A DNA stretch of 64,000 nucleotides. Source: an uncultured bacterium. GTDB taxonomy: Bacteria > Edwardsbacteria > AC1 > EtOH8. Location: positions 1 through 64,000 of the forward strand of contig CALMGM010000013.1 in the NCBI GenBank assembly GCA_937863685.1, given 5' to 3'. The position numbers were made by a program, and so were the translations under genes. Of the stretch, positions 10,033 through 17,512 are shown in pieces. Position 1 is the first letter of the stretch, and every line of letters begins with the position of its first letter. The notes below the pieces were generated by a model that was given only the letters and a program-made list of their open reading frames with translations, ran no database searches and was not told the origin of the DNA.

Positions 10033-10853
10033 GACTGTTTCCTCCTTCTGATCACGAAATAGCCCAGATTGCCGATGATGATGAAACCCAGCAGCAGCAG
10101 GTGGGCATAGGACTGGGCCACCATCCCGGCGATGCCGGTCCCGGGGTGGCTGACCAGGGTCTCGTATTCGGCCGCGCCCTGCAGGCCGCCCACCAGGCCC
10201 CTGATCTGCCTGGCCTGCATGTAATGGAACATGTCCGGGGCGATGACCCCGGTGGCCCCGATTATGATGTTCAGCCCATAGCGGGCCCCGGCGAACTGGA
10301 TCCACTCGTCGCCGGCCTGCCCGGCCTCCAGGCCCACCAGCAGGTCGATGTCGTTGTAGTTGTGGATGCCCTGCATCAGGGGGATGCTGTCGACCGGGGT
10401 GCCCCGGTAATCGCTGGCGAAGAAATCCCGGATCTCCCGCCCCATACCCACCATCTGGGCCCGGTAGCCCGGGCGGTAGCCCAGATTGACGTAATCCACC
10501 CCGTACCGGGCCTTGAACAGGGGGGCGATCTCGTTGAGCCCGATCTCGCCGAACGGCAGGCCCAAAGCCCATTGTCCCAGCAGCACCACCTTGTGCTTTT
10601 TGGAAAAGGCGTGCCTCAGGGTGGCCAGCAGCATCGGCTGGATCTCGGGGGCCGAGGAGGCGTCGTAATCCACCGAAAAGAGGATCACCGAGCCCTCCGG
10701 CAGGCTCTCGATGGCCTGGTAGGCCGACCTCACCGGCTCGGAGAGGTTGATGGGCAGCACCAGTTTGAAAAGCAGCGGGATCAGCACCACCACGAACAGC
10801 AGCAGGTAGATGATCCGGCTGTCTATGTTGGCGATCTTATCGAAAACTTTCAT
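10029..10853 (-). CDS. Membrane-anchored protein with extracytoplasmic-type central domain (274 aa)
   Basis: An N-terminal membrane span (about 14-35) is followed by a soluble region of about 200 residues and a C-terminal span (about 248-266) ending in the basic tail FVIRRRKQS. The soluble part has alpha/beta character: VILFSVDYDASSAPEIQPM, HKVVLLGQWALGLPFGEIGL, a RYGVDYVNLGYRPGY segment and DLLVGLEAGQAGDEW. A GLNIIIGATGVIAPDMFHYM stretch precedes the last helix. I cannot name the family. GGAGACGATGCA precedes the ATG, and the stop overlaps the next start. Together with the 390-, 210- and 203-residue neighbours it forms a compact membrane module set inside the V-ATPase operon. Confidence 0.8.
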   Translation of the reverse strand: MKVFDKIANIDSRIIYLLLFVVVLIPLLFKLVLPINLSEPVRSAYQAIESLPEGSVILFSVDYDASSAPEIQPMLLATLRHAFSKKHKVVLLGQWALGLPFGEIGLNEIAPLFKARYGVDYVNLGYRPGYRAQMVGMGREIRDFFASDYRGTPVDSIPLMQGIHNYNDIDLLVGLEAGQAGDEWIQFAGARYGLNIIIGATGVIAPDMFHYMQARQIRGLVGGLQGAAEYETLVSHPGTGIAGMVAQSYAHLLLLGFIIIGNLGYFVIRRRKQS

Positions 10854-10876
10854 TGCATCGTCTCCTTAACACCTTA

Positions 10877-11509
10877 TTAAGTAAGGTAGGTTCTTTCCAG
10901 GCCCAGGATGACCCGGAGAGACATGGCGATGGTCCCCAGCGCCACGCCGATGAAGATGCCCCGCTTGGCCGCCATCTGGGGGACCTCCATTATCCATTCG
11001 GCGCCGGCCGGCAGCCAGTGGGATATCTGGGCCCCGATGGGAACCCGGCCCAGCATCACCAGAGCGGCGGTTATCAGAAGCAGGGTGGCCTCCAGGGTCC
11101 GGGCCCGGAAGGCCCGGTAGGCGGCCGAGGCGATGAAGAAGGCCAGCAGGGAGAACATGGTGGCCTGCAGTGGGATTATGAAGTAGGTGTAGACGTACAT
11201 GAAAGATGAGCCCAGGCTCAGCAGCGATTCGCTGGTGGCCCAGGTGTAGATGCCGGCGGCCATGGTCCCCAGAAAACCCAGGATCAGCACCAGGGCGAAA
11301 GGCCAGCCCGGGGATTTGCGGATTATCTTCTGGATGTTGCTGCGCAACAGGCTGTCCATCCCCAGCAGCAGGGTGAACCCCAGCACGATGGAATACCACA
11401 GCAGCAGCCTCTGCTGCATGGTCCCCAGCGGCTGGTGGGGTATGAAAAAGGTGACGATTATTATCAACCCGGTGATGAAGGTGATGGCCAAGGGTATTTC
11501 TTTTTTCAT
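10877..11509 (-). CDS. Multi-pass membrane protein, ATPase-associated module (210 aa)
   Basis: About six hydrophobic spans (near residues 7-25, 35-52, 70-90, 100-128, 138-155 and 182-200) make this an integral inner-membrane protein. Small conserved-looking features are IPHQPLGTMQQRLLLW after the first span and LLGMDSLLRSNIQK after the second. No catalytic motif is evident. AGAGGAGATGTAAA gives a strong ribosome site, and the gene is 22 bases after the DUF6754-like gene and 23 bases before the 274-residue gene, so it is clearly part of the same transcription unit. Function unknown; probably a subunit of the membrane complex encoded here. Confidence 0.8.
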   Translation of the reverse strand: MKKEIPLAITFITGLIIIVTFFIPHQPLGTMQQRLLLWYSIVLGFTLLLGMDSLLRSNIQKIIRKSPGWPFALVLILGFLGTMAAGIYTWATSESLLSLGSSFMYVYTYFIIPLQATMFSLLAFFIASAAYRAFRARTLEATLLLITAALVMLGRVPIGAQISHWLPAGAEWIMEVPQMAAKRGIFIGVALGTIAMSLRVILGLERTYLT

Positions 11510-11531
11510 TTTACATCTCCTCTGCCGGCTT

Positions 11532-12704
11532 CTATCCGGTCATGAACCAGCTTTTGATGGCCTGGAAGACGTTCATCATCCAGGGGTTTCCCGCATTGTT
11601 CAGGATATATCCCACCGTGCCCCAGACGGCCATCAGGGCGAACCCGATTATCAGGAAGGCCTTGACAAAATCCTCTCCCTTGAGGCTGCCCAGCAGCTGG
11701 GGATCCTTCTTGAGGTAGCAGGAGGCCGCCAGCATCTCCTCGCCGATCAGGGTGTAGTCGCAGGAGGCGATGAAGAACGGCAGCTGGGTGATGGCGGTGG
11801 TGCCGGCGATCTGGATGGCTCCGATGGAATGGCCGGTCTCGGACATCAGCAGGGCCTCGGCATAGAAGTAGCCCATGAAGAACACCGCCCCGGGCTTCTG
11901 TCGCAGCATCATCCCGTCCACCCCGGCGGCGTAGCCGAACTGGTCGGAGGTCAAAAAGCTGACGTTGCCCTCCTTGTACAGGTCGGGCCGGCCCGGCTCG
12001 GAATAGGCCTGCTGCACCGTTTCCTGGGCGGCGGCCATCACCAGCGGGTCCCAGTTGGGGACCAGCAGCTCGGTGCCGTGCTGGGCGCAGCGCACCGCCA
12101 CCTGGCGCAGGATGGCCAGGGCCGCCACCGTCACGATGTCCTTGATCTCGCCCAGCCCGAAGGAGAACATGATGGGCTTGCCCAGTTCGGTGGAGCGGCC
12201 CACCGCCTCGTCCACCGCATCCAGTCCCTGGATCTTGCGGATGAACAGCTCCTCGCCTTTCTTGGCCCGCTCTATATACCAGATGATCAGGAAGCACAGG
12301 ATCACTGTCAGGATCATCACGTTGGTCCGGCTGCTGTCGAACCACTGGGCGGTGGCCTCAGCCGGCCCGGCCGCTGCCGGGTCCGAGGTGTCGGGGCCGG
12401 CCACGGCCCTGACCCGGTAAAAATAGCTCCGGTGGCCCTCCACATTGTCACGGAAATCGGTCTTGCCGCCGATGACGAAGCCCACCTCGGCAAAAGGTCC
12501 GTTGGCATTGTCCGACCGCAGGATCTGGTAGCCCTGAAAAGCGGTGGCATCACCCTGGTCCTGGGGCGATCTTCCCCAGTTGACGGTGATGGAGCTCCCC
12601 TCGTCGTTGGGAGTATCCCCCGCCTTGACATCGGCTGGGGGGTCCAGGGCCCGGCCCGGGGCCGCCAACCAGACCAGCATCAGCGCCATGAATAATTTTT
12701 TCAT
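11532..12704 (-). CDS. FN3 plus DUF6754-like membrane protein (390 aa)
   Basis: The protein has a signal peptide (1-19, ending APGRA), then a fibronectin type III domain (about 20-115: VKAGDTPNDEGSSITVNW, GYQILRSDN, SYFYRVRAV), then a membrane span (about 128-146, MILTVILCFLIIWYIERA). A cytoplasmic or membrane-embedded domain of about 200 residues follows (ELFIRKIQGLDAVDEAVGRS, GKPIMFSFGLGEIKD, VPNWDPLVM, AGVDGMMLRQKPGA), and a final span lies near 350-370. The large domain resembles what is catalogued as DUF6754; I am fairly but not fully sure of that number. It follows atpC by 46 bases and opens the six-gene module. Biochemical role unknown; the FN3 domain suggests an extracytoplasmic docking face. 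Confidence 0.78.
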   Translation of the reverse strand: MKKLFMALMLVWLAAPGRALDPPADVKAGDTPNDEGSSITVNWGRSPQDQGDATAFQGYQILRSDNANGPFAEVGFVIGGKTDFRDNVEGHRSYFYRVRAVAGPDTSDPAAAGPAEATAQWFDSSRTNVMILTVILCFLIIWYIERAKKGEELFIRKIQGLDAVDEAVGRSTELGKPIMFSFGLGEIKDIVTVAALAILRQVAVRCAQHGTELLVPNWDPLVMAAAQETVQQAYSEPGRPDLYKEGNVSFLTSDQFGYAAGVDGMMLRQKPGAVFFMGYFYAEALLMSETGHSIGAIQIAGTTAITQLPFFIASCDYTLIGEEMLAASCYLKKDPQLLGSLKGEDFVKAFLIIGFALMAVWGTVGYILNNAGNPWMMNVFQAIKSWFMTG

Positions 12705-12750
12705 AGGACACCTACCTCTGTTTTCCGTTTTATATTTTGTCCGGGGACAC

Positions 12751-13788
12751 CTAGACCATCAGCAACTGATGCCGGATGTCCTCGGCGGGAAGCCCGTAGT
12801 GTTTAGCCCTGGCGATCAGCCTTAAATTCACCACCTCAAAATATTTCTGCCATAAAAAGCCCACCGCCACCTCGATCCCCAGGGGATCGCCCTTATAGGA
12901 CTGCGCTTTCCTCTGCCAGTCATCCCGGTCCAGCTCCTCCTCGCCTCCGCCCTCACGGCCTCCGGGGACCAGCATCCGGTGCAGGAAGGTCCCCTTGACC
13001 GAGCGCAGGGCATTCTTGGATTCCCGGGGGTCCAGCAGGGCAGTGTATTTTTCCAGGGTCAGCAGCCGGCCGCCCGGCAGATAGTACTTGACCGCCTCCG
13101 GCAGGCCGGCCTTCTCCCGGGCCATCAGGCGGCGGAGGGATTTGGCGTTCAGCAGGTCGATCTCGCGGCGCAGCAGGTCGCGGACCAGGCCCCGGTTGCG
13201 GTCCCAGCCGGCCAGGTCCTTAAGGGACTGATAGTAGTAGAACTTGTCCAGAACCAGTTCCAGATCGGCCAGATTGTGGTCTTTTTGGTATTCCGGCATG
13301 GCCCTGGTCAGGGGCACCGCCAGGTCGTCCCCCCAGGTGGCCAGGGTGTCGGAAAGCTCCCGCAGGTCGGTCTTGCGGGTCAGCTCGGCCAGTTTCACCT
13401 TGTTCAGGCTGCCGGCCGGCATCACCGCCCGGAGGATCTCCTCGGCCTCCCAGCGGTTATGGATCCCCCGGATCACCGCCTTGACATTCTCCAGGTCCCA
13501 TCTCCGGAGCAGGATCCCGATCAGCTTGTTGGGCCGGCCGTCGGATACCTTCTGCATCAGCCGGGCCGAGGCGTTGAAATTGGCCGACAGGGCCTCCTCG
13601 GCGGCCGCCAGACCGGAGTACCTGGTCTGGGCCTCCTGCCATTCCCGGGAATAGGGGCTGGAGGCCAGCCACTTGGAAAAGGCCTCGAAGCCCGGCAGGC
13701 TCAGCAGTTCCTCGAAAGCCCCCGGTTTAAGCAGCCGGCTGTGCTGCCCTTTTAGCCTGGCATTGATGTAGCCGAAATCGCTGGGCAT
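12751..13788 (-). CDS. atpC: V/A-type ATPase subunit C
   Basis: A 345-residue all-helical protein of the size of archaeal/bacterial C (AC39-type) subunits. The N-terminus DFGYINARLKGQHSRLLK matches the usual Y-x-x-ARV-x-x...LL start, LIGILLRRWDLENVKAVIRG matches the characteristic R-x-x-ElxNLkxilRg segment, and a second copy of that logic appears near IEVAVGFLWQKYFEVVNLRLIARAKHYGL. C is the socket that joins the central stalk (D/F) to the K ring. It is separated by three bases from atpE. Confidence 0.93.
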   Translation of the reverse strand: MPSDFGYINARLKGQHSRLLKPGAFEELLSLPGFEAFSKWLASSPYSREWQEAQTRYSGLAAAEEALSANFNASARLMQKVSDGRPNKLIGILLRRWDLENVKAVIRGIHNRWEAEEILRAVMPAGSLNKVKLAELTRKTDLRELSDTLATWGDDLAVPLTRAMPEYQKDHNLADLELVLDKFYYYQSLKDLAGWDRNRGLVRDLLRREIDLLNAKSLRRLMAREKAGLPEAVKYYLPGGRLLTLEKYTALLDPRESKNALRSVKGTFLHRMLVPGGREGGGEEELDRDDWQRKAQSYKGDPLGIEVAVGFLWQKYFEVVNLRLIARAKHYGLPAEDIRHQLLMV

Positions 13789-13791
13789 TTG

Positions 13792-14364
13792 CTATCCCCA
13801 CAATATTTCTGAAATGCGGGCCACCAGGAAGGGCCGGGCCCTGTCCAGCCGGTCGGAAAAACGGTTGAGGATCGAGCTGCTGCCGGTCTTGTCGGTGAGG
13901 ATGATCCCCTCGCTGACCCGGGGATCCGGCCGCACCTCGGACTTCAGCTTGGTCTCTTTGGCCAGCTCCTGCACCGTTTTCAGGTCGCCCTGGCTGGCCA
14001 GCACCACGGTCTCGCCGGGCAGGTCTGCCAGAGCCTCCTGCAGCAGGCTCTTCAGGGCCTGGCGGTATCTTTGAGGCGGGGTCTTTTTTATGTCTTGGTA
14101 GGCCGTCTCAAAGATCCGGTCAATCGTCCGGCTTTTGGCTTCCAACAGAATGGCCATGGCCTGAAGATTGGCTGCGCTGTGGGCCTTGGCCATTTCGGTC
14201 CTCTCCAGGGCCTGCTGTCCGGCATCGGCATTGCGCTCCAGCTCGGCGGCCTGAGCCCTGGCCTGCTGCACTATTTCTGCGGCATCCTTTTGCGAAGCCT
14301 GCAGTATCCTCTGACGCTCGGCCTCGGCCTCCCGCTCGATGACTTTTATAAGTTCCGAATCCAT
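13792..14364 (-). CDS. atpE: V/A-type ATPase subunit E (peripheral stalk)
   Basis: A 190-residue protein with a long N-terminal coiled coil (about 5-100: IEREAEAERQRILQAS, ELERNADAGQQALERTEMAK) and a globular C-terminal domain containing RYRQALKSLLQEAL, LASQGDLKTV, VSEGIILTDKTGS and RFSDRLDRARPFLVARI. This is the standard layout of subunit E, which pairs with H/G in the peripheral stalk and caps the A3B3 head. It lies 120 bases after atpK, an interval that contains a strong hairpin. Confidence 0.9.
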   Translation of the reverse strand: MDSELIKVIEREAEAERQRILQASQKDAAEIVQQARAQAAELERNADAGQQALERTEMAKAHSAANLQAMAILLEAKSRTIDRIFETAYQDIKKTPPQRYRQALKSLLQEALADLPGETVVLASQGDLKTVQELAKETKLKSEVRPDPRVSEGIILTDKTGSSSILNRFSDRLDRARPFLVARISEILWG

Positions 14365-14431
14365 GTTTGTGATGATATATTATGATTTTAATTGCGTTTA
14401 ATGCTTATTGATCCCGGTAAAGCCAACCTGC

Positions 14432-14467
14432 GGCGGGCATCCCCATGTATCATGGACGACGCCCGCC
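14432..14467 (-). promoter_or_regulatory. Intercistronic hairpin between atpK and atpE
   Basis: GGCGGGCGTC pairs with GATGCCCGCC (one G-U pair), and inside it CCATG-ATA-CATGG forms a second stem. It lies 17 bases after the atpK stop and is not followed by a T-run, so it is not a classical terminator. A stabiliser or processing site that lets the ring subunit K be made in excess over E would fit the position; that role is inference. Confidence 0.55.
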
Positions 14468-14484
14468 TTGAAAGATCTTGTTCC

Positions 14485-14832
14485 TTACTTCATGCCGACT
14501 ATCATGATGGCGATCACGAATCCCAGGATGATGATGGTCTCGGGCAGGGCCTCCAGCACGATCATCAAGCCGCCCACCTCGGGCTTCTCGGCCATGGCGC
14601 CGGCCGCGGCCGCGCCGATCTTGCTCTGGGCCCAGGCGGTGGCGAAGGCGGCAAAGCCTATGGCCAATGCGGCCCCCAGCGCCTTCCAGATCACGATGTC
14701 CTTGGAGGACTGGGCGGGCTGCGGGGCGGTCTCGGTGGCAGGGGCCGCCGTGCCGTGGTCCTGGGCCAGGGCCAGGGTGGCGATCGGCATCAGTACCAGG
14801 GTCAACAGGGCGATAGCCAGAAATTTCTTCAT
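14485..14832 (-). CDS. atpK: V/A-type ATPase ring proteolipid subunit K
   Basis: A 115-residue proteolipid. The C-terminal half is the classic hairpin: IWKALGAALAIGFAAFATAW, a polar loop (AEKPEVGG), then LEALPETIIILGFVIAIMI with the ion-carrying glutamate at residue 98 in ALPE. Ahead of it is a hydrophobic signal-like helix (1-23, ending ALAQ) and a Pro/Ala/Thr linker (24-43), so the precursor may be processed or may carry a third helix. AGGAGGTGACTAA before the ATG is the strongest ribosome site in the operon, as expected for a high-copy ring subunit. It abuts atpI. Confidence 0.95.
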   Translation of the reverse strand: MKKFLAIALLTLVLMPIATLALAQDHGTAAPATETAPQPAQSSKDIVIWKALGAALAIGFAAFATAWAQSKIGAAAAGAMAEKPEVGGLMIVLEALPETIIILGFVIAIMIVGMK

Positions 14833-16728
14833 TTAGTCACCTCCTAATGTTTTTAATGGTTTGTATTTTTTTCCGGAATAATCGTGGTACTTGAACTTGG
14901 TGAAGAACTCCACCACCTGGAGACGGAAGGGTTGCATGATGGGGCTGATCAGCCCCAGGGCGAAGAACAACGGGTGCACGATCAGGGCCGCCACCAGAAA
15001 TCCGGGCAGGCCGCCGATGGTCCGGCCTATCAGGTTGGCGGCGTAGGCCAGGTAGGCGGCCGACAGCCCGATGGCGAACAGACGGGCGTAGGACAGGATG
15101 TTGCCCACCGCTCCGAAGATCTCGATGGGGCCGGCCACCCCGGTCAGGATCCCCAGGGTCACCGCGCTGATCCCGGTCAGGACTATGGAGGGCCACATCA
15201 GGGAGGCTGGCAGGATACTGACCATCATGGTGAAGAATATGCCGAATACGCCCAGCACCCCCAGGGCGAAGGCCGCCGGCTCCAGGATATGGTGCAGGTT
15301 GCGCTGCTTGATGCCGGTGTAGAGCATGATGCCGAAGCCCACGTACACCTGGACCGCCCCGATCATCACCGCTATTTTGAAAAGGGTCATGATGGATTCG
15401 CTGCTCATGCGGTTGAGCTGCTCCGACATCGGCCTGATCCAGTGCATGTGCTCCCCCAGGTCGCCGAACAGCTCGCCGTAGACTGCGCCGAAGATGATGG
15501 TCCAGACAGCGCAGAAGGCGAAGATGGTAGTCAGGGTACTGACCAATTGGTTGTCTCTGAGCTTAAGACGCAACAGGATCGCCGCTGTCAGCATCACCGC
15601 TCCGTAGCCGATGTCTCCCACGATGAAGCCGAAGAACAGCGGAAAGAAAAAGGCGATGAACGGGGTGGGATCCACCGTGCCGTACTGGGGCGGGTTGAAG
15701 ATGGAAAGCAGCAATTCGAAGGGCTGGATCATTTTGCGGTTCTTCAGGATCACCGGGACGTTGGGGGCGTCGTGGTGGTCTATCTCCAGGAGCCGGACCG
15801 TCACCCGGTCGCCGAATCTTTTATGGAGCATTCCCTCCAGGGCCGGGAGGTCGGCGGACGGCAGGTATCCCTGGAGGTAGAATGTGAACCGCCCCTCCGG
15901 CAGTTCCTCCTTGGCCTGCAGCCGGGCCAGTTCATCCCCCACCATCAGACGGTAGGCCGCAAACAGCGGTCCCTCCTGGCTGGATATGTCCGCGATCCGG
16001 CTGCCGATCTCGGAGATCATGGCCGGCAGCCGGCGGCTTTTTTCCTTAAGCCGGACCACCGCCTCCCCCATGGGCAGCGAGGCCACCGCCGAGGGAAGCT
16101 TCAGTTCGTTGACCCCGGCCTTGGTGAAGAATCCCCGCACCCTCTCCTCGTCGTCGACATGGAAGGCGGTCAGCACCGCCAGCTTCTTCTCGTCCAGCTG
16201 GTGGCTGTAGAACTCCACCCGGCCTTCGGTCAGCTTTTTCAGCTCCTTGCGCAGGGCCTCCAGGGCCGAGGCTTCGGAGGTCCGGGACAGAAAGCCGAAG
16301 GCCTTGATCCGGCGGCTGGACTCCAGTTTTGACATCAGCGGGGACAGGGCCTCCAAGGCCGCCCGGTAATTATCGATCAGGGACAGCTCGTCGACCAGGT
16401 CCAGCTTCTGCTTGACCAGCTGGTTGATCTCGATCCGCTGGATCACCAGATCGGCCAGCAGCTTGTCCCAGTCGTCGGGGGCGGAGGCTTTGACGGAGGG
16501 ACGGCCGTGAAACTCCAGGGCCGACAGCAGGCCGTCCAGCTCCTGCTGCAGCCTTTCCATGGCATGCTTCAGCTCGGCCTCACCGCTGTCCAGCACGGCA
16601 TGATGGACGGTCCCCTGGGGTTTGACCGGAGTGATGTGCAGCCGGCCCATTTTATGGAGCGAGCGTATCACCTCGGCGCTTATTATCTTGGGGCCCACTA
16701 TCAGCACCCGGCTCATGGCAACGATCAT
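14833..16728 (-). CDS. atpI: V/A-type ATPase subunit I (a-subunit)
   Basis: A full-length 631-residue I subunit. The N-terminal cytoplasmic half (about 1-320) is a coiled coil with two small domains and binds the peripheral stalks. The C-terminal half carries about eight membrane spans, beginning near PFIAFFFPLFFGFIVGDIGYG, a hallmark of the family. Further landmarks are GAVYGELFGDLG and LSYARLFAIGLSAAYLA, the latter including the conserved arginine of the ion half-channel. The start directly abuts the stop of the H/G gene. It forms the stator half-channel in the inner membrane. Confidence 0.96.
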   Translation of the reverse strand: MIVAMSRVLIVGPKIISAEVIRSLHKMGRLHITPVKPQGTVHHAVLDSGEAELKHAMERLQQELDGLLSALEFHGRPSVKASAPDDWDKLLADLVIQRIEINQLVKQKLDLVDELSLIDNYRAALEALSPLMSKLESSRRIKAFGFLSRTSEASALEALRKELKKLTEGRVEFYSHQLDEKKLAVLTAFHVDDEERVRGFFTKAGVNELKLPSAVASLPMGEAVVRLKEKSRRLPAMISEIGSRIADISSQEGPLFAAYRLMVGDELARLQAKEELPEGRFTFYLQGYLPSADLPALEGMLHKRFGDRVTVRLLEIDHHDAPNVPVILKNRKMIQPFELLLSIFNPPQYGTVDPTPFIAFFFPLFFGFIVGDIGYGAVMLTAAILLRLKLRDNQLVSTLTTIFAFCAVWTIIFGAVYGELFGDLGEHMHWIRPMSEQLNRMSSESIMTLFKIAVMIGAVQVYVGFGIMLYTGIKQRNLHHILEPAAFALGVLGVFGIFFTMMVSILPASLMWPSIVLTGISAVTLGILTGVAGPIEIFGAVGNILSYARLFAIGLSAAYLAYAANLIGRTIGGLPGFLVAALIVHPLFFALGLISPIMQPFRLQVVEFFTKFKYHDYSGKKYKPLKTLGGD

Positions 16729-17082
16729 CTATCGGCTCTCCGGATAGACCTGTTGAATGATCGCGGCCACGGCCCGGTCCTGATTGTCCCCGGCCTGCTT
16801 CTCCAGCCGGCCAGCCTGGACCACGGCTTCTTTCTTTCTCTGTTCGATAAGCTGCAGGGCTTTTTGGGCGATCTCTTTTTTGCCGTTCAGGTCCCGGGCC
16901 TCGAGGCGGGAACGGGCCTCGCTTAATATAGCGGAAGCCTCGGCTTTGGCCTTCTCGATCACCCGATTGGCCTCCGCTTTGGCTTCTTCCGTTATCTTCT
17001 GGAGGTCCTGCTCCCTCTGTGCCAGGCTGCTTATTATCCGTTGTGCCTGATCCTGCTGTTCTTTGTGCTTTTCAGACGACAC
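16729..17082 (-). CDS. V/A-type ATPase subunit H/G (peripheral stalk coiled coil)
   Basis: A 117-residue, almost entirely coiled-coil protein: ISSLAQREQDLQKITEEAKAE, NRVIEKAKAEASAILSEARS, KKEIAQKALQLIEQRK. The repeated A-K-A-E-A pattern and the size match subunit H (AhaH/G), which twists around subunit E in the peripheral stalk. The start is a GTG preceded by GGAGCAGATA. It is flanked by a roadblock protein upstream and atpI immediately downstream. Confidence 0.85.
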   Translation of the reverse strand: MSSEKHKEQQDQAQRIISSLAQREQDLQKITEEAKAEANRVIEKAKAEASAILSEARSRLEARDLNGKKEIAQKALQLIEQRKKEAVVQAGRLEKQAGDNQDRAVAAIIQQVYPESR

Positions 17083-17096
17083 TATCTGCTCCAGTT

Positions 17097-17465
17097 TTAA
17101 TATAAAAGGTTTTTAAATTCTTCCGCGGCCTTTCTCATCTGCAGCCGGGCCATGCCCAGGTTCCCGGAGCCTTGCTGCAGGATTGCGCTCAGGTAGAAAT
17201 CCGTACCCACCAGTTTTATCAGGATTATCAGTTTCTCGGTGGCCACCGTCTGCTCGGCAAGGCTGCCCATCTCCAGATTCTCGGCTGCCCGCCTGGCGGC
17301 CGAAAGCATGGTGGCAAACTCGGCATCGGCCAGGGTGGGGTCCAGTTCCAGCCCGGCCTGGTAAAATGATATCCCGATGCCGTCGGTCCCGGTAAGGCTG
17401 GCGCACAGGGCCCCCGGGATATTGTCCGCCATCTCCTTGAGCCTTGGTTCATAACCCTGGTTCAT
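17097..17465 (-). CDS. Roadblock/LC7-domain protein heading the ATPase core
   Basis: A 122-residue soluble protein with a clear roadblock/LC7 arrangement: LKEMADNIPGALCASLTGTDG (helix then the GAxxaslxgxDG strand), a long central helix (AEFATMLSAARRAAENLEMG), then the strand pair SLAEQTVATEKLIILIKLVG and DFYLSAILQQGSGN, and a final helix ARLQMRKAAEEFK. GGGAGCAGACG precedes the ATG. It is 14 bases upstream of the H/G subunit and is therefore co-transcribed with the ATPase. It is the most convincing of three roadblock-like proteins in the operon. Confidence 0.82.
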   Translation of the reverse strand: MNQGYEPRLKEMADNIPGALCASLTGTDGIGISFYQAGLELDPTLADAEFATMLSAARRAAENLEMGSLAEQTVATEKLIILIKLVGTDFYLSAILQQGSGNLGMARLQMRKAAEEFKNLLY

Positions 17466-17512
17466 CGTCTGCTCCCTTAATTATTAAAATTGGACCGGAC
17501 AGCGGTCCGGTC

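Noticed and set aside
10033-10572. Long N-terminal extension of the 203-residue membrane protein (383-residue reading frame)
   Set aside because: The extension reads the 274-residue membrane-protein gene in another frame and is Gly/Arg/Pro-rich; the ATG overlapping the upstream stop is the natural start.
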